A stretch of DNA of 64,000 nt. It comes from Tragulus kanchil (taxonomy: Eukaryota > Chordata > Mammalia > Artiodactyla > Tragulidae). Of this stretch, positions 23,300 through 34,786 are shown in pieces (positions within the stretch are counted from its first letter, which is position 1; the number at the start of each line of letters is the position of its first letter). The stretch is taken from NCBI GenBank assembly GCA_022376925.1, contig JAIOJX010000005.1:158053501-158117500 (forward strand). Reading direction: 5' to 3'. A program made the translations under genes and the position numbers. The notes beneath the pieces were generated by a model, which was not told the DNA's origin, made no database searches, and worked only from the letters and a program-made list of their open reading frames with translations.

Positions 23300-23730
23300 A
23301 ATATAGAGCCTAAAGTAAGGATTTGAGTCCTGATGCTGTCTTTGGTAGGTTCCAGCATGGAATGGTGAGGGTAGAGGTCAGATAAGGAAAAATGATGATG
23401 TCGTGTGTCAACCATAGTGGCCGCCCCCTCGGACCACTGCAGACACACACAGCGGATTTTCCAGCAGACACGGTTCCCTCCCCTCTTCTGTTTCCTATTG
23501 ATCTGAGTTCACCCCATGGAAAGTTAACTTCTCTGCACTTCCTGCATCCCCTTGACAACTATTCAGAAAGCAATATGATGTTTTATCCAAATCCACAGGG
23601 CTACTCAGCATGGGTTAATGAGAAAGTTGGAAGATGTTGAGAAACTCTTCGAATCAACACTAGGTTCAGATCAACATGTGACTGAGCATTTTGACTCTGG
23701 TTTTATCTCTCTTCAGTCCATTCTCCATTC
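23300..23730. other. Non-coding spacer with a somewhat CpG-rich patch
   Basis: About 23396-23480 contains several CpGs (GATGTCGTG, GGCCGCCCCCTCGG). No repeat or coding signature recognised. Confidence 0.35.
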
Positions 23731-23734
23731 TGCA

Positions 23735-24465
23735 GTCATGTGTTCTTGCAGAATACAAACTGAACTACCATTTTCCTATTTCAAAACCTCTAGTGACTCC
23801 CTATTGTTTTCAAGATGAAGTCCAACGCCCGTCTTGTTCAAAGTTTTATTTGATCTAGCCCTGCCAACCATTCTGGCTTCTGGTTTTAACCTCCTCCTTC
23901 CTGTCTTGTTTTCTTCTTCTTTTTTTTTTAAACCTAGCTTCAGATGTCACATATTGCTATTTTCATGATTCCCTATTGGGATGGGAGGGACCTCCACGAG
24001 AACATGAATAACGTAAAACAGCCGTCGGGGCCATGCTGGAGGCTGGCAGCACACACCTATAGCGTTTCTCTAAGTCCTCTTAGTGTGCTTGGACATGCCT
24101 CGACTTGTCCATGGGCACTCCCACACGTGATTCTGTATTACCACAGAGATTTCTCTCTTTTGTTTCTCTTTTCTTTGTTTGCCTTTCTAACTCTCATGTC
24201 CCTTACTGTGAGAAGGCTTTTTTTTTTTTTTAACCCATATTAGTCCCAGCCTGCCCACCACTGGTGGCACCCTCTTCCTGTTATCAGAGTACACCGTCCT
24301 CCTATCAACTACACATTTTTATCATAGTTGCCTGCTTCCTGGCTCGTCTCCTGCATTAGGCTCTGCATTCATGAGGACAGAGACCATGTGTCCTATCTCC
24401 AGTGCCCAGCACAATGCTTGACAATGCATTGTGGATTCTCAGTAAATAGTTGTTGGTTGGAAAGA
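23735..24465 (+). repeat. L2 LINE 3' region
   Basis: 'agtgactccctattgttttc', 'aagatgaagtccaacgc', CCAGTGCCCAGCACAATGC and 'ctcagtaaatagttgttgg' match the L2 3' region and its AATAAATATTTGTTG-like end. The middle is poorly conserved. Confidence 0.6.
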
Positions 24466-24514
24466 TAAAGGAAGGGATGGGTGAATGATAGATGGACAAT
24501 ATCACAGACATCTT

Positions 24515-24625
24515 GTCTCTTCTACTAGACTCCGAGCTCTTGAATAGCAGTGCCCTGGTCTTTTCACTTCTGTATCCCCAGGGCATAAAATAGTGCCCGG
24601 CAGATAATAGGCCCCTAAAAAGTGA
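24515..24625 (+). repeat. Second L2 3' end
   Basis: 'ctagactccgagctcttgaa', CTGTATCCCCAGGGC and 'tagtgcccggcagataatag' repeat the L2 terminal motif just downstream of the first L2, suggesting two overlapping insertions. Confidence 0.55.
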
Positions 24626-24639
24626 CCTTTTCTCCTTCC

Positions 24640-25300
24640 TTCTTTTTTCTCCTATTTGATGGGATAAAGATTTTGAGAGGTTCAGCATCTCTACTGGTCT
24701 GTTATTAGTGATAAATCTGATTATTTACAAAATTTACCTCTTATTTCCTATTTCAGATATCACTAGTATTCCTCTACATGTCAACAATGCAACATTTCAG
24801 ATCATTGATTTTTGTGTTTGATAACTATAATAGTGTTTATTCAGGCTGAGGGGGTGCCTTGAACATGAAAGGTGTTTTGTGAGTAGTAAGTAAATTCAAT
24901 ATATTGATAAGTGCTTTTTACTGCATAACTATGGTAAAGCTTCAGATTGTATGAGGAGTGAATAGTTTTTCTTAGATCTTGATTCTGTTAACACAAGGAA
25001 TTACTAACATGTAAGTTGAAGTAAATTGTTTCTGTTTCTGGATTTGAAATTTAGGAGAAAATCAATCTTGGTTATGTTTAAGGCTACTTCTCTTCAGCTA
25101 ACCTGCTTGCTGTGTCAAAAGGCAGCAGGTGGAGGAAGCTTGTCAGCAATGCTGAGCCTGCTTCCTGCCCTAAGAGCATGAAGCACTGAGATCAGTTACC
25201 AAGAACCCACTGGGATGAAGTATGTGAACATGTGGTTACTTGTTCCTTTCACTCTTTTCATTTACTTTAAGAAGTATCATACATTTTTCTTTCTTTGAGT
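24640..25300. other. Non-coding spacer
   Basis: No gene or repeat recognised. Confidence 0.45.
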
Positions 25301-25304
25301 TATT

Positions 25305-25862
25305 TTTTAATTTATTTATCTTTTAATTAAAGGATAGTTGCTTTACAGAATTTTGTTGGTTTCTGCAAAATGTCAACATGAATCAACCATAGGTATACAT
25401 GTGTCCTTTCCCTCTTGAACCTCCCTCCTACTTCCCTCCCCACCCCCACCCCCCCACCTCCAGGTTTTTACAGAGCTCCTGTTTGAGTTCCTTGAATCAT
25501 ACAGCAAATTCCCATGGACTATTTTACATATGGTAATGTAAGTTTACATGTTACTCTCTTCATATATCTCACCCTCTCTTTCCTCCCGACCCCATGTCTG
25601 TAAGTCTGTTCTCTATGTCTGTTTCTCATTGCTGCCATGCAAATAAATTCATCAGTCTTATCTTTCTAGATTCCATGTATATGTGTTAGTATACAGTATT
25701 TATCTTTCACTTTCTGACTTACTTCACTCTGTATAATAGGCTCTAGGTTTATCCACTTCATTAGAACTGACTCAATTGCATTGCTTTTTATGGCCCAGTA
25801 ATATTCCATTGTATATATGTATACCAGCTTCTTTATATTTTTCTTTATTCATATAATTTATA
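25305..25862 (-). mobile_element. Artiodactyl L1 3' end, antisense
   Basis: 'ggatagttgctttacagaat', 'atgaatcaaccataggtata', 'cccatggactattttacata', 'gctgccatgcaaataaattc', 'tttttatggcccagtaatat' and 'tccattgtatatatgtat' match the 3' end of ruminant L1 read backwards. It is well preserved and so fairly young. Confidence 0.88.
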
Positions 25863-25871
25863 AGTTGATTC

Positions 25872-26171
25872 TTTTTTAGCTGTGCTGGGTCTTTATTGCT
25901 GCACAGGCTTTTTCTCTAGTTTTGGCAAATGGGGGCTGCTCTCTAGTCCTGTGTGGGCTTCTCATTGCTGTGACTTCTCTTGCAGTACAGGCTCTAGGGT
26001 ACGCGGGCTGCAGTAGTTTCAGCTCCCGGACTCTAGAGCAAAGGCTCAGTAGTTGTGGCGCATGTGCCTGATTGTTATGTGGCATGTGGGATCTTCTTGG
26101 ATCAGGGGTCAGACCCATGTCTCCTGCATTGACAGGTGGATTCTTTACCACTGAGCCATCAGGGAAGCCCT
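25872..26171 (-). mobile_element. Bov-tA SINE, antisense, near full length
   Basis: The antisense Bov-tA landmarks are present: 'ctgtgctgggtctttattgc', 'gggcttctcattgctgtgac', 'gactctagagcaaaggctca', 'gtggcatgtgggatcttc' and 'tttaccactgagccatcagg'. An imperfect target-site duplication, TAAGTTGATTC / TAAGTTAATTC, flanks it. It adjoins the L1 at 25305. Confidence 0.88.
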
Positions 26172-26397
26172 GTAAGTTAATTCTATATTTACTTTCTGCT
26201 TTTTCATTTTCAGGTTCCTTACTGGAAAGGGCATGGACTTTGTGATTGAACAGAACTATATTCAGATTCTGACTGCTGCTTCTTACTGGCTCTCTGTTGT
26301 TGGATACGCTACTTTATATCTCTGAAACTTACTTATTTTTTTAGTGTGTGAGATAAGGATAGAAAAGACTCTTCAGAAGATCAGCATCAGGCTCAAT
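26172..26397. other. Non-coding spacer
   Basis: Nothing recognised between the Bov-tA and duplication 6. Confidence 0.4.
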
Positions 26398-28626
26398 AAG
26401 CTCTCCTATGTGAAGTGCCAAGTGTGATCTTTGGCCTTGATGCTCAAATTCGAGGAATATTTCCCTTCGCTAGGCTGTTTTGCATAGACTGAAACAGTGC
26501 TTAGCAGTGTGTCATGTAATCAGAGTCACATTGCCCCAGAAATAAGAGATTCATTGATTCTGGCAGAAAAGTAGTTTCCTAGACCATCTGACAAAACTGT
26601 CTGCTTTCTTCCTTATTTTACTTCCCAACCAACTGAAATGGTACAGAATGAAAGTATTGTGCTTTTCCTGTGTGTGTTTCTCTCATTTTTTGCATTCCTT
26701 TTCCCCTTTTGACCTTGTTTTTTTCCTTCTTCCCTTCAATGAAGGTGGATATTTTTAGATTCCAGCTTACTTCCACTTGCTGGTGTCACTAAGACTAGTT
26801 CCCCTCCACCTTCCTTTACCATGCCTTGGGATCTAGAGCCTCCCTCTGGGAACCTTTGCTCCTAAAGCTCATAGCTGGGATTAGCCACACAAGGTTTTAC
26901 TTGCTGCCCTGTCAGGTGGAGGTGGTTTGGATGATGTGTCCTCCTTTTTCTCCACATGATGTCCAGAGAGATCCATAGGGGAAGAATGTGATTGGCCCCA
27001 CAAATAAATTGTCTTGGGTGTCCAAATCTTGAGTTGAGTGGCCTGTTAAAGCAGGTGTGTGTCAGGAGTGATAAACAGTTTTGTGGATTTTGAGCAAGTT
27101 GCCCATCGATCAGCTACTGTTTAATGAGAGAGAGACGCTGTAAGAGGAGCAGAAGCCCAGCTGCTTGTTGGAGAGCCACCTGCCTTTTCTCCTTACTTCA
27201 TTTTCTTGCTGATGAAGGAACCAGTTGGTTTAGAGCGATCAATGCTGACCTATTAGGATCAGACATTGTTTTGTCATTGCCAAGGCAATTAAATTCAGCA
27301 GGGTGAGGATTAGAGTGAGAAAGACTTAAAAAAGAAAAAGAGAGGGAGAAACAAGAGACTTTTTATTCAGAAACAACTACTCTGGTGTTAGAGGTATAAA
27401 AAAGATTAGTTTAAAAAGAATTAATCATTAGAGCATTTTCTTCCTTGGTAAAATAATCAGAAGATTTGTTGACATTAGTTCTTAGGTTTAGGAAGATGGG
27501 AAGCTCTCCTATGTGAAGTGCCAAGTGTGATCTTTGGCCTTGATGCTCAAATTCGAGGAATATTTCCTTCGCCAGGCTGTTTTGCATAGACTGAAACAGT
27601 GCTTAGCAGTGTGTCATGTAATCAGAGTCACATTGCCCCAGAAATAAGAGATTCATTGATTCTGGCAGAAAAGTAGTTTCCTAGACCATCTGACAAAACT
27701 GTCTGCTTTCTTCCTTATTTTACTTCCCAACCAACTGAAATGGTACAGAATGAAAGTATTGTGCTTTTCCTGTGTGTGTTTCTCTCATTTTTTGCATTCC
27801 TTTTCCCCTTTTGACCTTGTTTTTTTCCTTCTTCCCTTCAATGAAGGTGGATATTTTTAGATTCCAGCTTACTTCCACTTGCTGGTGTCACTAAGACTAG
27901 TTCCCCTCCACCTTCCTTTACCATGCCTTGGGATCTAGAGCCTCCCTCTGGGAACCTTTGCTCCTAAAGCTCATAGCTGGGATTAGCCACACAAGGTTTT
28001 ACTTGCTGCCCTGTCAGGTGGAGGTGGTTTGGATGATGTGTCCTCCTTTTTCTCCACATGATGTCCAGAGAGATCCATAGGGGAAGAATGTGATTGGCCC
28101 CACAAATAAATTGTCTTGGGTGTCCAAATCTTGAGTTGAGTGGCCTGTTAAAGCAGGTGTGTGTCAGGAGTGATAAACAGTTTTTGTGGATTTTGAGCAA
28201 GTTGCCCATCGATCAGCTACTGTTTAATGAGAGAGAGACGCTGTAAGAGGAGCAGAAGCCCAGCTGCTTGTTGGAGAGCCACCTGCCTTTTCTCCTTACT
28301 TCATTTTCTTGCTGATGAAGGAACCAGTTGGTTTAGAGCGATCAATGCTGACCTATTAGGATCAGACATTGTTTTGTCATTGCCAAGGCAATTAAATTCA
28401 GCAGGGTGAGGATTAGAGTGAGAAAGACTTAAAAAAAAAAAAAAAAGAGAGAGAGAGAGAGAGGGAGAAACAAGAGACTTTTTATTCAGAAACAACTACT
28501 CTGGTGTTAGAGGTATAAAAAAGATTAGTTTAAAAAGAATTAATCATTAGAGCATTTTCTTCCTTGGTAAAATAATCAGAAGATTTGTTGACATTAGTTC
28601 TTAGGTTTAGGAAGATGGGAAGCTCT
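26398..28626. repeat. Tandem duplication 6, period 1103
   Basis: 26398-27500 recurs at 27501-28626. The junction is clean, with 7-base microhomology AAGCTCT. The main difference is an expanded A-run plus GA-run in the second copy (28431-28463) against a short mixed run in the first (27328-27350). Confidence 0.93.
27060..27310. other. Repeat-free, possible conserved non-coding element
   Basis: A complex sequence (GCCCATCGATCAGCTACTG, TTTAGAGCGATCAATGCTG, 'attgccaaggcaattaaatt') with no repeat match that I recognise. It appears again at 28163-28413. A 60-residue frame inside it shows no domain. Any regulatory role is a guess. Confidence 0.25.
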
Positions 28627-29567
28627 GCTTTGCTGATCTGACTTAAGGTGCAAACCTTTATTACTGCCCTCTTCTCTATTTAAGGCTGCAACTCATCCAG
28701 AAAGCCTTCTCCTAGAGATTGCCTGCTGTAGTAGGTCCTGTGACCTGTATGTGCTTGTTTTTCCAAAGCAGCCCTGGTTTTAGATGGTCTGCCCCTCACC
28801 ATTCCATTTAGGTGATGGGATTCAGAAATTGTTGATCAGTCTATCAGTGAAGACTTGATGGAAAGCATAGTATATAAAAGCCTTGAGAAGAGGGTGCATG
28901 AGCTAATCACCTTGGCGCACACACCTCTAATTCTTTCAGCCAAGCACGGTGCCTTTAACTTAGACGCTCAGCAGATATTTGAGTAAACTGATAAACTCAC
29001 TGACTGACTGCATAAGAAGCGGAGTCTTAAAAATTAGTAGAATTCAAACACTTGGTGTTCTAGGGTTAGGGCAGCAACAGGAACAAGCAATGTGCAGAGT
29101 GAGTTAGGGAGACCATAGGTTCTTTATAAAGTGGAAGGCATGTACTAACGCAAGAGTTTCCAGACTTCTGGATTTCACCAACATATACAATTTCCAAAAG
29201 TAATTTTGCCTTGTAAAATGTTGACTGTCACCATTGTCCCATAGTACCAAAATATAGAGTGGATGTACTTTGGGCCAAAAAGGGAAATTGTTTAAATTGC
29301 TTATATTTTACTGTATTTTAAAAATCCGATGTAGTTCTTTCTGTGCTGTCCTAAGGAACGCCCCTTCTACAGACACAGGCGGTGGCCTCTGTTGCTTCCA
29401 GGGCACTCCCTCAGAACTGTCACTAAGGTTGCCGTTGACGGACAGCTGATGGTGTGCTCAGGACACAGCTAAAGCATCACTGCCGCCGTCTCTTCGTCAT
29501 GACTCAAGCCAGCCATCAGCTTAAACAGTGGCCTCACTGGAGGGGGTTCTCCTTGTGCGCCTCCGAG
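28627..29567. other. Non-coding spacer
   Basis: A possible weak L2 remnant lies near 28890-28990 ('caagcacggtgcctttaact'). 29340-29560 is slightly GC-richer with several CpGs. No gene is supported. Confidence 0.4.
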
Positions 29568-29869
29568 TTATGTAACAGTCTTGATTTGGAGGAGGTGTCT
29601 AGGTGTCTGTCTCCACCTGGTTGATCTTTGGTACCCCCACCGCTTCTCATGCTTTTTGGTTTGATTTATGTCAGCCATGGCTGTTTCTTTCTTCTTGTTC
29701 ATGAGGAACTCAGTGTTGTGAATAAGAGCTATTGTTTTTACTTCTGAATGTGCTCTGGGACTTTCATTGGATAACAGCCTCTGAAATTTCCAGGAAACAT
29801 TATACCACTTGCCTTGCAACTTCTTGATGATGCATACTGTTAGTAAAAAATAAAATAAAAATTGCACAT

Positions 29870-30662
29870 CAAAAAATGATCAATATCACTAGTCATCAAG
29901 GTAATCCTGTTAATAAAACCAATACTACAGTGAGATACCACTTCATGCCCAAAAGGATGCTAGGATCAGAAAGTCTAATAACAACAAGTGTTGTCAAGGA
30001 TTTAGAGAAATTAGAACCCTCGTAAACTGATGGTGGCAATGCAAAAATGGTACAACCACTTTGGAAAACAGAAATTGTTGTCTGACAGCTCCTCAAAAAC
30101 TGAAATATGGAGTTGCCACTATACTCAGCAATTCCAGTTTTAAATGTACACCTAAAACACCAAGAGAAATGAAAGCACATATCCATATGAAAACTTGAAC
30201 ATAAATGTTCAGAACAGCATTATTCAGAGTAGCCAAAAAGTGAAAAAACACTCAGATGTTCATCAGCTGATGAATGGCTAAACAGAATATGGTATAACCA
30301 TGCAATGGAATGTTATTCAACCATTAAAAGGGATCAAATGCTGATACGTGTTACGATAAGGATAAACCTTGAAAACATTATGCTAAGTGAAAGAAGCTAG
30401 TCACAAAAGATCACACATTATATGATTCCATTTATATGAAATGTCCCAGAATAGGCAAATCTGTAGAGACAGAGAACAGATTAGTGGTTGCTTAGGACTG
30501 AAGAGATGGGGAAGTAGGGCAGCTAATAGTTAAAACATATAAGCCTGCTCTCTGAGGTGATAAAAATGTTCTTAAATTGGTTGTGCACTTCTGTGAATAT
30601 ACTATAAATCATGGAATTGTGTACTTTAATGGATGAATTATATCTTACTAAAGCTGTTAACA
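29870..30662 (+). mobile_element. L1M 3' end, sense
   Basis: 'tactacagtgagataccact', 'actgatggtggcaatgcaaa', 'aatggctaaacagaatatgg', 'gcaatggaatgttattcaac', 'cattatgctaagtgaaagaa' and the terminal 'atatcttactaaagctgtta' follow the end of L1 ORF2 and the 3' UTR. Many stops; non-functional. Confidence 0.88.
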
Positions 30663-30737
30663 AAGGATTTTCAAGTCAGCACTCCTGACATATTTGTAAA
30701 TTTCATACATGTTCTCCTCTAGTCTTACGTACACTAT

Positions 30738-30950
30738 ATGCTCAGTCACTTCAGCCATGTCTGACTCTTTGCACTCCTATGGACTTCAGCCCGCGAGGCT
30801 TCTCTGTTCATGGAAATTCTCTAGACAAGCATACAGGAGTAGGTTTCTGTGCCCTCCTCCAGGGGATCTCCTGACCCAGAAACTGAACCCATGTCTCTTA
30901 CATTTCCTGTATTGGCAGGTGGGTTCTATACCACTGGCACCACCTAGACA
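30738..30950 (-). mobile_element. BOV-A2 SINE, antisense
   Basis: 'atgctcagtcacttcagcca', CCTATGGACTTCAGCCCGCG, CTCCTCCAGGGGATCTCC and 'tggcaggtgggttctatacc' are antisense BOV-A2 landmarks. Confidence 0.85.
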
Positions 30951-30962
30951 AAAACATAGATA

Positions 30963-31120
30963 ATTAAAAAAAAAAAAAAAAACATTTATTTATTTCAGTT
31001 TGGCTGCTCAGAGTCTTAGCTGTGGCATGTGGAATCTAGCTCCCTGACCAGGGATTGAACTCAGGCCCCATGCACTGGGAGCGCGGAGCCTTAACCACTG
31101 GACCACCAGGGAAGTCCCAG
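30963..31120 (-). mobile_element. Bov-tA SINE, antisense, short form
   Basis: An A-rich start, then 'tttggctgctcagagtctta', 'gtggcatgtggaatctagct', CCTGACCAGGGATTGAAC and 'ctggaccaccagggaagtcc'. ACATAGATA occurs on both sides (30954 and 31121) as target-site duplication. The central body is missing. Confidence 0.88.
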
Positions 31121-31129
31121 ACATAGATA

Positions 31130-32364
31130 TTTTAAAAATATACAATAAAGGTATTGATGATTTAAGTTCTAGTTATTTTCTAACTAGTGAATCACAGTCT
31201 TACAAGTCCGTGGAGTGCATGCACCTCACTTTGGGCAACTGCTCTCTTTGCCCACATAATGGAGATTAACATGTGTGAGGTGGGCCTGTGTAGGAAGGAT
31301 GGGTTTCTCAAGTCCCAAGAGCCTGACACAGTTGGACTGTGAAGATATCTTGAGGCCTCTGCCTTTCAGGGAGAATGAAAGCTTTCTGTGCTTTTATCCA
31401 GTTGACTCAGATGTGTGATGACACCAGCAGAAAGGTATTTCTGATCCATTCACTGTACCATCAGAAAGAAGCTTGAGTGGCATGTGATGACAAGCAGTGA
31501 TGGCCCTATACCCTCATATTTTGTAATTACTCCTAAAATATATTCAATATGTATGTAGGACCCTACAGAGACAGAAAGGAAAAAATTCTGTTCCCAACTG
31601 AGTGACATAAAGCTGTATTTTTATTAAGAGCTTTGACTGACATTATAAATCATAAATCACTAACATGAGACTTGAAGCACCAGAAGCCAGAGAGGAGAAT
31701 CTAAGCTGTAAAATGTGCCATTCTGGTAGAATTTAATATTCATCATGATCAGGATGTTGAAGCTACCATATATACTAAATTAAGGTATCCAATTTTTTAT
31801 TCAGTTTGTTTTTTTTTCAGGTAAGCTAGTCTTGACCTTTTGTGCCATTTCTTTATGTATCAGCTGATGATAATCAGTTTGGATATTTCTGTATTTGAGT
31901 GATTGGTTCTTGAATAAGGTGGTGAGTAATAACTGCATCTTTTCCATAAATCTTTGTATGCCCTCTGGCACAGGCTGTTGTCAGTGAATGTGAGCAGCCA
32001 GCATCATCCACCATGGGGGTGTAAGTGTAGGGCAGCTGTTTTATCCATGTTTATTGGTGGTGATATCAATGTTAGAGGGTTGAAAGAGAGTATTTTGAAA
32101 TCTCTTGGCTCTATTTGAACTGTACAAAGAACATGGTATTGCATTTGCTTGTTTTTTGGTGCAGTGATGTGTCATTAACAACTTATTGTGGTATATCAAG
32201 ACAGGCTACATCTTGAGCATCTTTCTCTGGCAGGCAAAGGTGCAGATTTTATGTATTGAACTAAAAGAAATGAAATTTTCCCAGCAAGGGTAAGCAGAAG
32301 CAAATTTAGTTCTAGATATATGTCTTTAAAATGCAGAGAAAATAAGTTTAAAAGATTCTATATT
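31130..32364. other. Single-copy non-coding stretch
   Basis: About 1.2 kb with no gene or recognisable repeat. Confidence 0.5.
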
Positions 32365-32377
32365 AAATCCTCACCTC

Positions 32378-32659
32378 AGGCTTCCCTGGTGGTCCAGTCA
32401 GTAGAGAGTCCGCCTTGCAGTACAAGGGGCACCAGTTTGATCCCCAGCCCGGGAAGATCCCACATGCTGCGGAGCAGCAGGACTGGTATGTTCAGTTATG
32501 AACCAGTGCTCTGGAGCACATGTGCCCAGAGCCGGTGCTCTGCAACAAGAGAGGCCATTGCAATGGGAGGCTCACACATGCCAAAGAATAAAAAAGATGG
32601 ATGAAAATAAATATAAATGAAAAGAGGCGTGATAGGGAAAGGGAAAAAAAGGCTAAAAA
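32378..32659 (+). mobile_element. tRNA-derived SINE, group II
   Basis: It has the head TGGTCCAGTCAGTAGAGAG, 'ggcaccagtttgatcc', a body with 'gccggtgctctgcaacaaga', and 'aaaaaagatggatgaaaa'. A unique tail then follows ('gaggcgtgatagggaaaggg') before the A-rich end. A perfect 13-base target-site duplication, AAATCCTCACCTC, lies at 32365 and 32660. Its tail and right target site recur near 33690-33770 because duplication 7 starts inside it. Confidence 0.92.
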
Positions 32660-34786
32660 AAATCCTCACCTCTATTGATTAATCTTTATACTATAAATTA
32701 TCACAGATTTCCTGTCAGTTAAGGACAGTGAAAAAATCAGATGGAGATTTTGGTATATTACATACTCTTAAAAAATTATTTTTGTACTATTGTCTTTTCC
32801 CCCTTTGTTTAAAAATCTTTTTAGCTAGTATAAAACCTGAGGTCTAACACAGCTCAGATTCCCTTTTTGAGAAATGATAAGACAATGCACCATAAAACAC
32901 AATTTATGTAACCCCTTTAAAAATGTAGCTTTTATGATGACATTTTAATATTTCAGAAGTCGTGAAGGTTTAAGTTTCAGTTTAAATGATTCTCAGGTTT
33001 TGGTATTAGTATTAGAAACAGTCATTTCAAGGGTAAAGATTAGAAACAGAATAGCTATTTTCATACATATACAAAAAACTACTGGCCAAAGAACTGATGG
33101 GGACTGCCGTTTTCAACACACTTCATTTGAAAAGGACCATATCCAATCTCTAAACACAGTAAATTCCGTTGGTATGTTCCTTTTCAGTCAATATGAACTC
33201 CAGTAACACTGTGAAGAGATAGGAAAAAGCTAATACACCATGTGCAGAAAATACACAAATAGCTCACTGTTCCAAAGCCCTTGTTCCCTTTTCCTTGGTG
33301 ACAAACATAAAGCTGTAAAAGAAATCATTATAAAAGTAGAGGTAGACTGTAATCCTAACAGCTAATAAAGGCACTAAGTTATGCCATCTTTCTTTTTTTC
33401 TTTTCTGAAGATGCAAAACAAAACAAGCCCTAATGTTGGAGAGGTGATACTGCTATCATTGTACAAGTCGAATAGAAGAGGGGCCCTAGTTACCAACACG
33501 ATCGAGCTCCAGCCAATTAAACTGTGAACCTCAAAGCTGTTCTCCTAAAGCAGGCTTGTAGTTAGGGCGTTTATACTGGAAGCAATTTCTTGGCACAAAC
33601 TACACATCTGAACATTTAAATCCAAATATGCTAACAGATGTCTCTTGAGCAAGAACATCGTAAAACCAGATTTCACTTGAGTGAGGAATAAAAAGATGGA
33701 TGAAAATAAATATAAATGAAAAGAGGCGTGATAGGGAAAGGGAAAAAAAGGCTAAAAAAAATCCTCACCTCTATTGATTAATCTTTATACTATAAATTAT
33801 CACAGATTTCCTGTCAGTTAAGGACAGTGAAAAAATCAGATGGAGATTTTGGTATATTACATACTCTTAAAAAATTATTTTTGTACTATTGTCTTTTCCC
33901 CCTTTGTTTAAAAATCTTTTTAGCTAGTATAAAACCTGAGGTCTAACACAGCTCAGATTCCCTTTTTGAGAAATGATAAGACAATGCACCATAAAACACA
34001 ATTTATGTAACCCCTTTAAAAATGTAGCTTTTATGATGACATTTTAATATTTCAGAAGTCGTGAAGGTTTAAGTTTCAGTTTAAATGATTCTCAGGTTTT
34101 GGTATTAGTATTAGAAACAGTCATTTCAAGGGTAAAGATTAGAAACAGAATAGCTATTTTCATACATATACAAAAAACTACTGGCCAAAGAACTGATGGG
34201 GACTGCCGTTTTCAACACACTTCATTTGAAAAGGACCATATCCAATCTCTAAACACAGTAAATTCCGTTGGTATGTTCCTTTTCAGTCAATATGAACTCC
34301 AGTAACACTGTGAAGAGATAGGAAAAAGCTAATACACCATGTGCAGAAAATACACAAATAGCTCACTGTTCCAAAGTCCTTGTTCCCTTTTCCTTGGTGA
34401 CAAACATAAAGCTGTAAAAGAAATCATTATAAAAGTAGAGGTAGACTGTAATCCTAACAGCTAATAAAGGCACTAAGTTATGCCATCTTTCTTTTTTTCT
34501 TTTCTGAAGATGCAAAACAAAACAAGCCCTAATGTTGGAGAGGTGATACTGCTATCATTGTACAAGTCGAATAGAAGAGGGGCCCTAGTTACCAACACGA
34601 TCGAGCTCCAGCCAATTAAACTGTGAACCTCAAAGCTGTTCTCCTAAAGCAGGCTTGTAGTTAGGGCGTTTATACTGGAAGCAATTTCTTGGCACAAACT
34701 ACACATCTGAACATTTAAATCCAAATATGCTAACAGATGTCTCTTGAGCAAGAACATCATAAAACCAGATTTCACTTGAGTGAGGA
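32587..34786. repeat. Tandem duplication 7, period 1099
   Basis: 32587-33687 recurs from about 33688 to 34786. The break lies in the 3' tail of the SINE at 32378, so the second copy has a SINE tail without a head. Copies differ by single bases, for example AAAGCCCTTG at 33276 versus AAAGTCCTTG. Confidence 0.92.
33395..33660. other. Repeat-free, possible conserved non-coding element
   Basis: Complex sequence with ACACGATCGAGCTCCAGCC, 'gcaggcttgtagttagggcg' and 'ttggcacaaactacacat', and no recognised repeat. It recurs at 34494-34759. Any regulatory role is a guess. Confidence 0.2.

Noticed and set aside
29568..29867. 99-residue minus-strand frame, possible processed pseudogene
   Set aside because: I tried reading it in all minus-strand frames and recognised no protein; it is AT-rich at one end and abuts an L1 3' end.
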